A DNA stretch of 64,000 nt from Herpetosiphon aurantiacus DSM 785 (GCA_000018565.1 CP000875.1:1565199-1629198); one strand, 5' to 3'. Positions 26,534 to 36,121 are shown, counted from the first letter of the stretch. Translations and numbers: made by a program. The notes: generated from the letters alone by a model not told the origin.

Positions 26534-26944
26534 TTAGACCTCCTCGCGGGTGACGGTGGCCAGCTCCACTACGATGGCCGTGCCAACGGTAGATGGATCG
26601 CCCACTATGTCGAATGCCAATGGACTGGTCAGTGCCTGCCCATTGCGGTGGGTGATGCGCACGCGCCATGACGCACGAATCACGGTTCCAGTAGGCAGGC
26701 GCAGGGTTGGCTTGGTGATCACGACCGCCGTGCTGTCTAAAACTTCCTCGCTGGCAACGCCGTTGGCCGTGCTGGGATTGAACCCACAGACCGCCGACCC
26801 TGCATCGGTATAGGTGATCACGGGTTTGTTGTTGCGGCCTGCGCTAGTCTGTGGCTCCATGAGCACACAGTGGTCGCGCATCGCGTCCGTGTGCGTGGCC
26901 TGCATCACCGTGAATTCGTTGGGTCGCATCGGCAACATCGGCAT
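26534..26944 (-). CDS. Head-closure/head-tail joining protein
   Basis: 136 residues, beta-rich (VVITKPTLRLPTGTVIRASW, RVRITHRNG). Small SPP1 gp16-like head-closure size and position. No specific motif confirms the family; called by synteny. Confidence 0.5.
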   Translation of the reverse strand: MPMLPMRPNEFTVMQATHTDAMRDHCVLMEPQTSAGRNNKPVITYTDAGSAVCGFNPSTANGVASEEVLDSTAVVITKPTLRLPTGTVIRASWRVRITHRNGQALTSPLAFDIVGDPSTVGTAIVVELATVTREEV

Positions 26945-26947
26945 CTC

Positions 26948-27340
26948 CTACCAGCGACTAAAGGTGTCGAGCGTACCACTCATGGGCGCTTCTTCGATCA
27001 CCACGGGTTGATTGGTCACAAACTCGGCTTCGAGCTGCTTAACCATGCGCACCGCATGGTCGTGCATATCCTTGCGGTTGAATGTGCCGCCATCGGCTTC
27101 GAAGTTGATCGCGGTCACGGTCGCATTGGCCACGCTGCGCCACACTTCAATGATGGCCACGGTTTCCAGGAGCGGATCATTGGTTGACGCTTCCGTGGTG
27201 GCGAGATTGAGTCGTCGTAAGGTTCTTCGTAAGGCGGCGTTGTAGCCTGCGTTACTCACATCCGTCCAGCCAAGGACGGTCGCGGTTTCCAGCAGTTCTT
27301 CCAGCATCACTGCTTTGATCGTGGCATCGGTGTGTGCCAT
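26948..27340 (-). CDS. Head-tail connector protein
   Basis: 130 residues, helical (EELLETATVLGWTDVSNAGY, ALRRTLRRLNLA). Typical of gp6/gp15-like adaptor proteins by size and position directly after the capsid block. Confidence 0.5.
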   Translation of the reverse strand: MAHTDATIKAVMLEELLETATVLGWTDVSNAGYNAALRRTLRRLNLATTEASTNDPLLETVAIIEVWRSVANATVTAINFEADGGTFNRKDMHDHAVRMVKQLEAEFVTNQPVVIEEAPMSGTLDTFSRW

Positions 27341-27342
27341 GC

Positions 27343-27732
27343 TTAGGCCGCCTTGTACTCACGCAATTTCTTGATCGTCGCTTCGCCAATGCCATCGATG
27401 GCGCTCAACGTGGCATCATCGGCGGCCATGGCATCGCCATAGGTGGTATACCCCGCTGCGGCCAAGGTCGCTGCTGCCTTGCTTCCCACAATCGACTCTA
27501 GCGTTGGCTCGGCGGGTGGTTCGCCATTGGGCGTGCCTGCGTCGCCATCGTTGGATGGGGTGGGTGGTTGGACTGGCTCGGCGGCCACAGGCTCAATCGG
27601 CTGTGCGTCGGTGGTCGCTCCACGGGCAATCAACACATTGGCAATCGATTCGTCGAGCGCGTGAACACCCGGTAGATAGGTGGTTCCTAAATACATCCAT
27701 GAATCGGTTAATGTGACTTGCACTTTTGGCAT
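27343..27732 (-). CDS. Small virion-region protein with helix-hairpin-helix end
   Basis: 129 residues from MPKVQVTLTDSWMYLG; the ATG-proximal extension from 27846 is rejected because it overlaps the capsid gene. N-terminal beta strand region, a proline-rich linker (EPVQPPTPSND), then two HhH-like units (SIVGSKAAATLAAAG, LSAIDGIGEATIKKL). HhH motifs bind DNA non-specifically, so a packaged-DNA contact or neck role is possible. Confidence 0.6.
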   Translation of the reverse strand: MPKVQVTLTDSWMYLGTTYLPGVHALDESIANVLIARGATTDAQPIEPVAAEPVQPPTPSNDGDAGTPNGEPPAEPTLESIVGSKAAATLAAAGYTTYGDAMAADDATLSAIDGIGEATIKKLREYKAA

Positions 27733-27782
27733 GAAAACACTCCTTTGAATCAATTGAATGATTGCAACCTTCTCCTTACCCC

Positions 27783-28871
27783 CTAGATGTTCTTCAACAC
27801 GCCAATCGCTTCTGGCTCGGTAATGACGGGGAAGCTGGTCTGCCATGCTTCGCCTTCAATGCGCGGTGGCTTGTTCGACTTGAACTCGGTATGAATCACG
27901 CGGCCCGATTCGCTTTGGCCTGCGGCTCGCCCAACGGCGGTATAGCCCAAGGTATCGGTAATCAACGATTGTTCGGCATCAGGCACATCCAACTCTTCGT
28001 TGCGGCCTGTGAGGGCCACCATCACGAAGGCTTGGGCGTGCAGAAAGCGGGTATCGCCCGTTTGGGTGCGATAACGCAAGTCATAGCGCTCAATCGGGGG
28101 TAAGCCATCCATTTGCAAGGCCATATTGACCCCCATCAGGCTGGCACGACCCGCCATAAGTTCTAAAGACCCACCGTTGTTGGTCACAAAGTGACTGGTG
28201 CGCGATGCAACCTTGGCATTCCGCGCCATTTTGGTCAGCACAGGCGTGCCCGTAATGATCCGGCCCACGGTGTAGCCTTTGCTTTGCAGCAAATCAGCCA
28301 TGGCGTAAATATCTTCAAAGGGGTCGTAGGCATCGTCAGCCCAATCGCCCGCCACGTTGACGCGGTGGCCTGCGGGATTGGTCAAGGCTACGGGTTTCCG
28401 AAAGGCGTTATCGCCTTCAATGATCACGCTGGCATCGACAATGGCTTGCCAGCGCCATGCTTCGTTGGTTTCGATCAAGGACAAATTGAGCGTAGTTTCG
28501 GCCCAGCTCGTGAGCGCAGCAATGGCTTCCATCGAGGCATTGCGTTCAAGGTGTCGCAACAGGATATCGTAGTCGCGGCCACTCAGCTCGCGGGCAATAT
28601 CACTGTTGGCCAACTTGACATCGAACGTCCCGATCAGGTCGCCACCCTTCTTTTGGGCGGGGCCGTAACGCGTTCCCCCATTGGCCACCACGGTGCGGTA
28701 GCGAATGGAATCCTCGGTATATTGGTTTTCTTCGACCATGCGCTCGGGCAGTAACTCCGCGCCAAGGTAGCGCCGTTGTGGTCGCCCGAACTGAGCTAAG
28801 ACATTGCGAGCAAGCCGGATCAGGGTTCCGTCCGCTCGCGCCTGATTGATTAAACTGGCAATATCAGCCAT
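27783..28871 (-). CDS. Major capsid protein (phage E/HK97-type)
   Basis: 362 residues. GRPQRRYLGAELLPERMVEE and the downstream strand/helix pattern (IRYRTVVANGGTRYGPAQKK; ATLNLSLIETNEAWRWQ-like region) resemble the lambda E-family of capsid proteins. Placed after scaffold and decoration genes. The ETNEAWRWQAI segment and the long E-loop-like N terminus support it. Called from resemblance and order. Confidence 0.7.
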   Translation of the reverse strand: MADIASLINQARADGTLIRLARNVLAQFGRPQRRYLGAELLPERMVEENQYTEDSIRYRTVVANGGTRYGPAQKKGGDLIGTFDVKLANSDIARELSGRDYDILLRHLERNASMEAIAALTSWAETTLNLSLIETNEAWRWQAIVDASVIIEGDNAFRKPVALTNPAGHRVNVAGDWADDAYDPFEDIYAMADLLQSKGYTVGRIITGTPVLTKMARNAKVASRTSHFVTNNGGSLELMAGRASLMGVNMALQMDGLPPIERYDLRYRTQTGDTRFLHAQAFVMVALTGRNEELDVPDAEQSLITDTLGYTAVGRAAGQSESGRVIHTEFKSNKPPRIEGEAWQTSFPVITEPEAIGVLKNI

Positions 28872-28928
28872 ACCAACAAACTCCTAAACAGATTGATGAT
28901 TGAATGAATAACGATGCCTTCGCCCTGC

Positions 28929-29549
28929 TTAGGCTCTGCCGACCGTGCATTGATAGTGGCTGCGCACAAAGGCCTTGAGCGTGCTACTCAACCCTGCCCA
29001 GCCAGGTACAAAGGTTTCTTTCACGATGCTGTTGTAGCGATACAAATCGGCATCGTTGTTTCTGCTGGCATCGCTGATATCGAACGCCAGCAAATAGATC
29101 TCTTCATCAGCATCAGCAGCCGGACCAAAGGCTGTGCCGGCATCGCGCTCGGCCCAGGTGCGACCAATCAGCGTGCCCGAGACGATGGTGACGGGCTTGG
29201 TACCACTGCCCTTGTAGGTCGCTTTATCGCCACTCGTGAGGGCCACGGGCAACGCTTCAACGGCAATACTGGTTGCGCCAGCAGCAGCGGCAGCGGTCGA
29301 ATAGGCATACTTGCCAGCGGCAAAGCGCAGCAACGTATTTGCCGGAATAGGATTCACCAAGGCGGTGACGGCGATACTGGTCGCACTGACCAACGCATTG
29401 GCCGACAAGGTGACAATTGCGCCATCGGTTGCCAAGAACTGGCTTGCATCAACCGTGGCTCCGCCGGGCATTAAGTGCTCGCGGTCTAAGAAATCGCCTG
29501 CCCAAATTGGGCTGGTAAGTTGATTAACGGTACCGATTACTCCAGCCAT
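28929..29549 (-). CDS. Capsid decoration/stabilisation-like protein
   Basis: 206 residues. Two similar segments rich in A, S and T (SANALVSATSIAVTALVNPI and AAAAGATSIAVEALPVAL) suggest internal duplication of a beta domain. Lies between scaffold and capsid as decoration genes do. Function inferred from position. Confidence 0.5.
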   Translation of the reverse strand: MAGVIGTVNQLTSPIWAGDFLDREHLMPGGATVDASQFLATDGAIVTLSANALVSATSIAVTALVNPIPANTLLRFAAGKYAYSTAAAAAGATSIAVEALPVALTSGDKATYKGSGTKPVTIVSGTLIGRTWAERDAGTAFGPAADADEEIYLLAFDISDASRNNDADLYRYNSIVKETFVPGWAGLSSTLKAFVRSHYQCTVGRA

Positions 29550-29551
29550 GA

Positions 29552-30283
29552 TTAACCTCGCTTCGGAAGGCTATAGCCCATCCGTTGATTGTGAGTGGTG
29601 ATGGGGTCGTCGTTCTTGGGATTGCCTGCACCTTGGCGGACAAAGCCCGTTCCCCGCCCTGCGGGGGCTGTATCAGTTTTGAGAGCGGGCATGAATTCAC
29701 CCCAGTGTTTGTCGGCATAGGCATCGAGTGGGGTTTCCACGTCGCCATCCTTGACGGTGATCGTGGTCTTGTCGCCCTCGGTTTTGGTGATAAATGTGAC
29801 ATTGCCTGCTAAGCGCTCCAGCACACTCGACTTCCACTGCATTGCTTCAGCAACCGTGCGAATGGTGGCTTGTGTGCGGAGATTAGTCAGCTCGGTTTGC
29901 GCTTGCTCGCGCTCGGTCAAGCGGGTGCGCAATTCATCGAGCTGACCAAGCGCTTGATAGTCCCGCCAGCGCTGCACATCGTCGCCGCTGAGCACCACGG
30001 CCCCATCAGGAACACGCTCGCGCAGCTGGCGATTCTGGTCGCGATACTGATAGTTTTCCTGCATGAGCAGCATCAGCGCAGCATCAGGGCTGCCTTGACG
30101 AGCAATCAGATTGGCAATTTGACCCGCAATATCGGGTTGATTTCCTCCGCCACTAGCGGGCGGATTAGCTGGTGGATTCGCAGGCGGGTTGGCTGGCGCT
30201 GGATTGCCACCGCCGCCACTGCCGGAACCACCGCCGCCGTTATCAGCAGCAAACAATTTGATTGAGCGAAAAAAACGAACCAT
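29552..30283 (-). CDS. Capsid scaffold-like protein
   Basis: 243 residues. N-terminal glycine-rich linker followed by four PANPP repeats, then a coiled coil (YRDQNRQLRERV, then LDELRTRLTEREQAQTEL). The C-terminal tail is basic. Scaffold proteins are usually coiled coils next to the capsid gene. No protease domain is seen here or nearby, so maturation may be protease-free or use the zincin-like protein upstream. Confidence 0.6.
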   Translation of the reverse strand: MVRFFRSIKLFAADNGGGGSGSGGGGNPAPANPPANPPANPPASGGGNQPDIAGQIANLIARQGSPDAALMLLMQENYQYRDQNRQLRERVPDGAVVLSGDDVQRWRDYQALGQLDELRTRLTEREQAQTELTNLRTQATIRTVAEAMQWKSSVLERLAGNVTFITKTEGDKTTITVKDGDVETPLDAYADKHWGEFMPALKTDTAPAGRGTGFVRQGAGNPKNDDPITTHNQRMGYSLPKRG

Positions 30284-30289
30284 CGGTAA

Positions 30290-30745
30290 TTACTCCTCTA
30301 TTGCGTGCGCTGCCAGTGATTGCTGGAGCAGCGGGAAAATAATGCGTGTCAGTGCCGTAACAACCTGCTCTTCGGCATGGATTTGCATTTCGTGCATAAA
30401 CATGCCCCGCCGTTTAACAGGAATTTCGAGCAGCATGGCTTCAATCAAAGTCGTCAACGGTGCTACGAGAATATGAAGAAACTCATGTACCAAGACCCGT
30501 TTAAGTGGCTCTACTGGTTGTTGATCCCAATACTCAATCACGGCATTTGAATAACGATGATTGACGTGAGCAAGCCCCGCTGTCGTTGGCTCCTCGTCGT
30601 GTTGCTCTTTGGTCATCGGACGAACATAGATATCCCATCCTTGAAGGCTGAAGCAGTCACGCACCTGTTGTGCATAGGCTTCGACCCAAGCGGGGGGAAG
30701 TTGCCCGCTGTCACAGTCGTCTAGTGTTTCCGACGTGGCTGCCAT
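30290..30745 (-). CDS. Zincin-like protein in the head operon
   Basis: About 151 residues from MAATSETLDD (GGGAG 9 nt upstream; an ATG at 30760 is an alternative). VLVHEFLHILVAP contains HExxH, the zinc metallopeptidase signature. A downstream glutamate ligand is not obvious (HEMQIHAEEQ is a candidate). Could process capsid proteins or be a host-derived cargo gene; unusual in this location. Confidence 0.6.
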   Translation of the reverse strand: MAATSETLDDCDSGQLPPAWVEAYAQQVRDCFSLQGWDIYVRPMTKEQHDEEPTTAGLAHVNHRYSNAVIEYWDQQPVEPLKRVLVHEFLHILVAPLTTLIEAMLLEIPVKRRGMFMHEMQIHAEEQVVTALTRIIFPLLQQSLAAHAIEE

Positions 30746-31002
30746 CGCACTGACTCCCATACCTTTGGCTTTCGATTCGGTGCCGCTTCACATCCCCGTG
30801 CGGGTGGATCACCAACGCGGGATGGATGGATGCATGGATGGGTGAAGTCATCAAAAGACAGCAACCGTGTGGTCATTGGATACGGCCCGAGACTCAATGA
30901 CCGAAGCGATTCGCGAAGCTGTTCCGCTTTCAACGCGAACGCTGAATCGACCTCCGCCTGTAGTGCTCGCATTGCTTGCGCGGCATCATTGAATTCCATC
31001 AT
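30721..31002 (-). CDS. Small hypothetical head-region protein
   Basis: 93 residues, start MMEFNDAAQAMRALQAEVDS overlapping the previous stop (ATGA). Helical N terminus, then basic C terminus (RKPKVWESVRWQPRRKH). Translationally coupled to the gpF-like gene. Confidence 0.55.
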   Translation of the reverse strand: MMEFNDAAQAMRALQAEVDSAFALKAEQLRESLRSLSLGPYPMTTRLLSFDDFTHPCIHPSRVGDPPARGCEAAPNRKPKVWESVRWQPRRKH

Positions 31003-31994
31003 TGCGCCATCCTCCGTAATGCTTCGACCGTGGTGACTTGGGTGTTTGCACCCCACACCCCACCGCTGTGGACGGTTGCTAAATCTTCAAACTGAAAGAC
31101 ACCCTTTTGCCATAAGGCGTAGCGCCCTGGACCAAGCATTGATCGTTGGGTTGCTGCGTCCTGTTGCAGAAACCATTGCTTGCCCGTTGGGATCGCCAGC
31201 GGCTCGCGGCCTCTTAAAATGGGCACGATAGTGCATCTGCACTGAGGGTGTAGCGGCATCATCACATTGGTTGGATAGACCGTACCATCGAGCGCCAAAC
31301 ATGCCAGACAGGTACGCCGCTGGCGTGCCGCGATGCGCATGTAAGCGTCGGCTAAGCCACTCGTTTGATACTGCTGCAACGCAGCCAAGCGTGCTGCTCG
31401 AATCGACTGATCACGGGTCAATAACAAGGCATGATTGAGACTGGTTGCTAAGCCGTCATTGACCATCATCCGCGCCGTGATGCGCGGATTCTTCCCTAAC
31501 GCAAGGCCACTCAACAGGGCATCGGTGATGGCTTGGGCCGTTTCCGGATAGGCGTTGCTCAGCAAGAGCGCCAAGGGATTGTCAGCCCGTGCCAACGCGG
31601 CAATGTTTTCAAATGCGCCGCTGTTCAACTGCGTGAATGACCCTTGAATCGCGCCGGAATAGCGCAACCACGCCGTGGCCTGCTCCGCGCCCATACTGGC
31701 AAAACTCAACTGCTGGGCTTGCATGATGGCCGCTGCATCGGCGTTGTACTTGGCCAATTCCCGCTGGAGCTGCACCAACAACGCTTGGTAGCGCTCGTTC
31801 GCATACAGTTGCGATTCACTGACCGTTTGCCCATCAGCTTTGGTCTGACTCATTTGAAACGCCAACGCTTCCATTTCGGCCTGCAACGCCGCTTCGACCG
31901 TGCGCCAGCGTGTGGTCAGCGCGTCCATCGCACTCGCGTTCTGCGCCTGAAGCTCAGCACGGAATTGATTGGCAATGGCAACCGCGTCGATCAT
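30999..31994 (-). CDS. Mu gpF-like head morphogenesis protein
   Basis: 331 residues. C-terminal RRTCLACLALDGTVYPTNVM then HPQCRCTIVPI is the conserved cysteine/HPxCRC core of the phage Mu F family (minor head protein). The preceding ~220 residues are helical. Starts overlapping the portal stop. Positioned directly after portal, as usual. Confidence 0.8.
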   Translation of the reverse strand: MIDAVAIANQFRAELQAQNASAMDALTTRWRTVEAALQAEMEALAFQMSQTKADGQTVSESQLYANERYQALLVQLQRELAKYNADAAAIMQAQQLSFASMGAEQATAWLRYSGAIQGSFTQLNSGAFENIAALARADNPLALLLSNAYPETAQAITDALLSGLALGKNPRITARMMVNDGLATSLNHALLLTRDQSIRAARLAALQQYQTSGLADAYMRIAARQRRTCLACLALDGTVYPTNVMMPLHPQCRCTIVPILRGREPLAIPTGKQWFLQQDAATQRSMLGPGRYALWQKGVFQFEDLATVHSGGVWGANTQVTTVEALRRMAQ

Positions 31995-33562
31995 GCGGGC
32001 TGCTCCAATCCGGTGCTAGCAGCACCACTATCAAGTCGCGCTTGCTGCATTGCCAAGGCTGCGCCTAAACTTCGAGCGCTACGAGCCTGCTTTTCTTCCT
32101 GCTCGGCAGCAATGCGAGCCTTTTCAGCATCGACATCTTCAACATCAATCAGACTCAAGAACAGGTCGTGACTAATGGCCCCTTTTTCATAGGCGGCCAA
32201 TAAAAAGTTGCGTTCCTCGCTGCTCAGGCTACCCAGCCACAACCGTGGCGTGACATCGGCGCGGAGACTATCAAAGGCTTGAGCACGACCTGCAAAATGC
32301 GCCGCCAACGCGAGGGCCGCTTCGAGCACCCAGCGCACCAGCTGCTTGAGGGCCGTGGCCGTTGGCCCAAGCGACATCGCAAAATCCAACAACGCTTGTT
32401 TGCGGCTTTCCCCACTCGCCACCGCGTCACCACTCAGCAGCGCATGCAGTTGCTTGCACTCCTTGAGCATCCGGCTATAAATCGCTGCGTCGGTATCGAT
32501 GAACGTGCCAACGGGAACGGGTTCACGCCATTGCACCGATGGGGTGGTGTAACCCGTGATGCGCTCAATCTGCCCATCTTTTTCACGCATCGGCAGCCCA
32601 ATTAAATTGGTGGTTTTGCCCGGCCCGATGTCATACGGGCGATACACCCGCAACTTTTTACCCGGGTTGGCCGGGTCGTCTACTTCATCAAACGGCATTT
32701 GAGCATTGGTCATGACCCGCTCAACAAAGCCACTAATCACAATGTTGTGTTGGAGCATGGTCAGGGTCATATTGAGCGCCTTCTGCATTTGTTGCATGGA
32801 CAACCCGATCAAGGGCTTGCAGACGATTTCGATCATCAGCAAATGACCCATCAGCGGTAGCCGTGTTTCGCCAGTCATTGCCTCGCCTTCGAGCGTGCGC
32901 ATCACGGTTTGGCCTTCATCGATAAAGGTCACTTCTGCGACTTCTTTTTTATTGTCATTCGTATAGACATAGACCCCACATGCCTGCATCGTGGCTTTAT
33001 CACGGCTCACCCCTGCTTGCTCGGGCGCTAACCAATCGAGCCAAATCAGGTTCAAGGCATCGGCCAAGGTTTCTTGGACTTGAATCACGTTGTCTTCGAC
33101 ATAGGCGGGTGGAACAAACAAGCGGAGCACGGCGCGACCATGCACCACGGCGGTGGCAATGCTTTCTTGCAGGATACCGAGTACATTGCGCTGATCCCAC
33201 CAACTCGTCATGGCGGCTTCGGCCTCATCAAGCAAACCTTGCTCTTGGGGATTGGGTTGTTCCTCCTCTAGTAGCGGACGACGCACGGCATAGCTCCACT
33301 GGGGTTCACGGCCACACACGGCATTGGCGTGGCGCTCAATCACCTCGGCAATCACGTTGCTGGAAACAAACTCGCGCTGAATGCGAGTCATGACCTCGGT
33401 CGCGCCTTTATCCGTTGACGCAGGAGCTGGACCAGTCCACGCCGCCCCACCCTGCCAGTGATCGCCATCGCGAAACAGCACCGCACTTTTGACCGCTTCC
33501 GGCGTAGTTGGCAAGCGTTTTTTGGCGACTTCGACCGAGAGATTGTCAAAGGCTGTTGGCAT
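31991..33562 (-). CDS. Portal protein
   Basis: 523 residues. Contains VLFRDGDHWQGGAAW and NVIAEVIERHANAVCGREPQ, typical of SPP1/gp6-like portals, then a long helical C-terminal arm ending in a coiled coil (DAEKARIAAEQEEKQARSAR). Follows the large terminase by 8 bp. The portal ring forms the DNA entry vertex and the terminase dock. Confidence 0.75.
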   Translation of the reverse strand: MPTAFDNLSVEVAKKRLPTTPEAVKSAVLFRDGDHWQGGAAWTGPAPASTDKGATEVMTRIQREFVSSNVIAEVIERHANAVCGREPQWSYAVRRPLLEEEQPNPQEQGLLDEAEAAMTSWWDQRNVLGILQESIATAVVHGRAVLRLFVPPAYVEDNVIQVQETLADALNLIWLDWLAPEQAGVSRDKATMQACGVYVYTNDNKKEVAEVTFIDEGQTVMRTLEGEAMTGETRLPLMGHLLMIEIVCKPLIGLSMQQMQKALNMTLTMLQHNIVISGFVERVMTNAQMPFDEVDDPANPGKKLRVYRPYDIGPGKTTNLIGLPMREKDGQIERITGYTTPSVQWREPVPVGTFIDTDAAIYSRMLKECKQLHALLSGDAVASGESRKQALLDFAMSLGPTATALKQLVRWVLEAALALAAHFAGRAQAFDSLRADVTPRLWLGSLSSEERNFLLAAYEKGAISHDLFLSLIDVEDVDAEKARIAAEQEEKQARSARSLGAALAMQQARLDSGAASTGLEQPA

Positions 33563-33570
33563 CGATACCT

Positions 33571-35004
33571 CTAGTAGCTATTCCACGAGCCAGCCATGGC
33601 TTCGTCTTCGACTTCCATTGGTTGACTGGCAACCATCAGGGCAATGGCCCATGCCATCACGAAATCATCGTGATAGCCTGCGGGTGCGCCCGTCCCGCCG
33701 TTCTTCAAAATCCGATAAATCGCCAGTTCATTCAGCGCCGTTTGATTGCGAATTGTGACCAACACATCGCGCAGTGCCGTGGCGAACAAGTCAATCATTT
33801 GCGGCTTGGTCTGCGCATTGGTGAGCCACCCTGCTCGCCCATCAAGGCCATACACGATGCGGGTGAATCCGGCCAGTTTCATCGTGGTCAATACCGCGTG
33901 ACCGTGATTGTTCCGCTCAACCGCAACCGTGGCCCCGTACACGTCTGACAAATTCATGAGAATGCGAGCGTATTCGTCCGGTTCCCATTTGCCGTGGACG
34001 CTGGCCATTTCTTCCCACGACACCGCATCGATCAAGGTGGCAGCGCAGAAGTCGCCGTGCTCCAGCCCTTCGGCCACGTCCGCTGCCAGAATGTAGCGTC
34101 GTCCTTGCTGCGGCAGGTGGTAAACGGTCACGCCGTCCAGGAGCGAGAGCGATGCTGGAAGCTCATCGAGCGCAAGGCCATCGCTGGGATTTTGCTTCAG
34201 CAGCCATGGCATTTTGAATCGCGTGCGCCCTGACACCAAAAAGGCTTCTTGCGCGGTTGAGGGATATTCTTGCCGCACCATGTCCGGGTCGGTATATTCC
34301 TCAAGCTGGTTGTGATACCACGCCGCATCCCGCGTTGGTCGTGCCCACCACGGTAAAAAGATCGTGGTAAAGCGATTTTTGGCACTGATGGCCTTGAGCC
34401 ACAGTTGATGAAACAGATTGCCAATCCCATTGGCCGTCGATAAGACAATCAGTTGGCCGCCGCCGTCGATCGTGGGCTTGAGCGCGGTATACAACTGGGT
34501 TGCCCAGAGCAGGAACGCGGCTTCGTCCAAAATCACCAGTGATGCCGTAAAGCTGCGACCTGCCCCTTTGGTCGCGGGGAGTGACTTGACCCGACTGCCA
34601 TTGGCCCATTCCAGTTCGGTCGTGTTGTCCGTGACTAGCGCTGGCGAGGCCTCACGCATCCACTCGGGTAAGCGTTCATACAAGCGCTTGACCCGTTGCA
34701 GCATCTCATCGGCTTCGCCTTGGCCTTTGCTGAAGATCAGCACCACTTTGCCCGGTTGGAAGAGGCAGAGCCACAACGCATAGGCGCAACACAACCAACT
34801 AATGCCTAATTGCCGTGCCTTGAGAATCAAGACCAAACGCTGGATTAAGAGTGTCCAGAGCACCTGTACTTGGGCAGGCCAGAGCGTAAAGGGCATCGCG
34901 CCGCTGCCATCCCCCAACCCTTGGGCATCGTCGATTAATCCGAAGTGGTGGGTGAAGTAGGCAGGGTCGGCATGGCACTTTGCCAGTTCGACAGCATTCG
35001 ACAT
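33571..35004 (-). CDS. terL: Large terminase subunit
   Basis: 477 residues. Start MSNAVELAKCHAD with GAGGAAC upstream. The ATPase domain has the terminase-type Walker A LKARQLGIS and Walker B LVILDEAAF. The nuclease domain has LAADVAEGLEHGDF, VAVERNNHGH and a distal HDDFVMA acidic/His cluster. Full length. Cleaves and pumps phage DNA through the portal. The gene overlaps the small subunit gene by 70 bp. Confidence 0.9.
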   Translation of the reverse strand: MSNAVELAKCHADPAYFTHHFGLIDDAQGLGDGSGAMPFTLWPAQVQVLWTLLIQRLVLILKARQLGISWLCCAYALWLCLFQPGKVVLIFSKGQGEADEMLQRVKRLYERLPEWMREASPALVTDNTTELEWANGSRVKSLPATKGAGRSFTASLVILDEAAFLLWATQLYTALKPTIDGGGQLIVLSTANGIGNLFHQLWLKAISAKNRFTTIFLPWWARPTRDAAWYHNQLEEYTDPDMVRQEYPSTAQEAFLVSGRTRFKMPWLLKQNPSDGLALDELPASLSLLDGVTVYHLPQQGRRYILAADVAEGLEHGDFCAATLIDAVSWEEMASVHGKWEPDEYARILMNLSDVYGATVAVERNNHGHAVLTTMKLAGFTRIVYGLDGRAGWLTNAQTKPQMIDLFATALRDVLVTIRNQTALNELAIYRILKNGGTGAPAGYHDDFVMAWAIALMVASQPMEVEDEAMAGSWNSY

Positions 35005-35654
35005 TGTTCCTCACGCCACTGCTGCAATTCCTTGGCAGCCTGTTCCAACGCTGGACTATCAATCACAATCGGCGCACTGCGATCCCCTTTATGCACATGT
35101 TCTTGTTTCTGCTTGCGACCTCCCGTTTCCTTGGCCAAGTCATCGAGCACCCCGCGATAATCACTAATGAGGGCCGAGTTGTAGCGGTAGATTTCAACCT
35201 GCTCGGCATACTCGCCTGCCCCGATTTGTTTGACATCGCGTATCCATACATTCGGTCGCTTGTGTGGGTGATGTTCGTCAACCTCTTTAATTTGTTCTTC
35301 TAAATCCTTAGCCAACTCCTTGAGCTTGATCACCCGCTCGAAGTCAAGGCCTAAGCCGTCTTCAAACACCTCACGTCGTCGAGCGGCCAGCGCATCATTT
35401 TTTGCTTGCTCCAGCTGCGCATCATAGGCTTTCGCACGATCGGTCCAATGGAATTCGGTTGACCAGTGAGCCAGTGTTTTGAAGCGAACTGTTGGCGGTT
35501 TGTTGGCGGTTTGTTGGCGGTAGCGCTCAAGCAAGATGCGTAACGAACGCCCACTCCCAAGGCGCAGATAATCGTTGCAGGCGACTACCGCCTTATCCGA
35601 TTCGGTGGCGTGACGTTGACCTGTGATAAGTTGTAGTGGTTCGTGCGTGGTCAT
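34935..35654 (-). CDS. Small terminase subunit
   Basis: 239 residues. N-terminal region with NDYLRLGSGRSLRILLERY and W..E..W..RA (HWSTEFHWTDRAKAYD), typical of the helix-turn-helix and linker of small terminases. A coiled coil follows (LKELAKDLEEQIKEVDEHH). Bases 35490-35520 hold a triplicated GTTTGTTGGCG stretch within the N-terminal region, a possible slippage-prone tract. Recognises the packaging site. Confidence 0.7.
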   Translation of the reverse strand: MTTHEPLQLITGQRHATESDKAVVACNDYLRLGSGRSLRILLERYRQQTANKPPTVRFKTLAHWSTEFHWTDRAKAYDAQLEQAKNDALAARRREVFEDGLGLDFERVIKLKELAKDLEEQIKEVDEHHPHKRPNVWIRDVKQIGAGEYAEQVEIYRYNSALISDYRGVLDDLAKETGGRKQKQEHVHKGDRSAPIVIDSPALEQAAKELQQWREEQCRMLSNWQSAMPTLPTSPTTSD

Positions 35655-35698
35655 TGCTCGCCGCCTCGGTCGTTTCGCCGCTGGCGCGGCGGATAATA

Positions 35699-35782
35699 TT
35701 AAGCGTCTTGCGATAGGTCATCGCTGATGACGATGAAGAAACACAGAACAAAGCCGATGGAGATCAGCGCACACCAGAGCAT
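35699..35782 (-). CDS. Short membrane peptide ORF
   Basis: 27 residues (MLWCALISIGFVLCFFIVIS...) forming a single TM helix, between holin and small terminase genes. The only ribosome site is weak (AGGA 13 nt upstream). Too small for most ORF finders; might be a holin partner. Confidence 0.35.
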   Translation of the reverse strand: MLWCALISIGFVLCFFIVISDDLSQDA

Positions 35783-35785
35783 GGA

Positions 35786-36121
35786 TTATGCGGATTCCTG
35801 CATCTTTTTCTGCTTTTCAGCCATCACGAGATCGCGGAGCAGGGTTTCGCTGAATGGCAAGCCATACTGGGTAAGATAGCCACTAGCAACCTGCACCGCT
35901 TTGGTCAATAGATCCTCAGCCTTAAGGCCGTGGGCTTCGGCTGCTCGCAAGCCTGCTTTCACTGCTCCATAAAGCGCGGCACGTTGCTCTGCCCCAAGAT
36001 TGGCAGCAGCCCAAGTGTTCAAGGCGTTTGCCGCTTTGGGGGCAGCCGATTTGAGAAAACCAACAGCGAACGAGAGGGTGGTCACAATGACCAGCGCGAT
36101 GGCGGTTTGAGTTAGGGTCAT
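35786..36121 (-). CDS. LLH-type phage holin
   Basis: 111 residues. One N-terminal TM helix (TQTAIALVIVTTLSFAVGFL), then an amphipathic helical domain (KSAAPKAANALNTWAAANLG ... LLTKAVQVASGYLTQYGLPF). This is the pattern of the LLH family holins. ATGA overlap with the upstream gene. Holins form membrane lesions that time lysis. No endolysin gene is recognisable nearby. Confidence 0.7.
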   Translation of the reverse strand: MTLTQTAIALVIVTTLSFAVGFLKSAAPKAANALNTWAAANLGAEQRAALYGAVKAGLRAAEAHGLKAEDLLTKAVQVASGYLTQYGLPFSETLLRDLVMAEKQKKMQESA

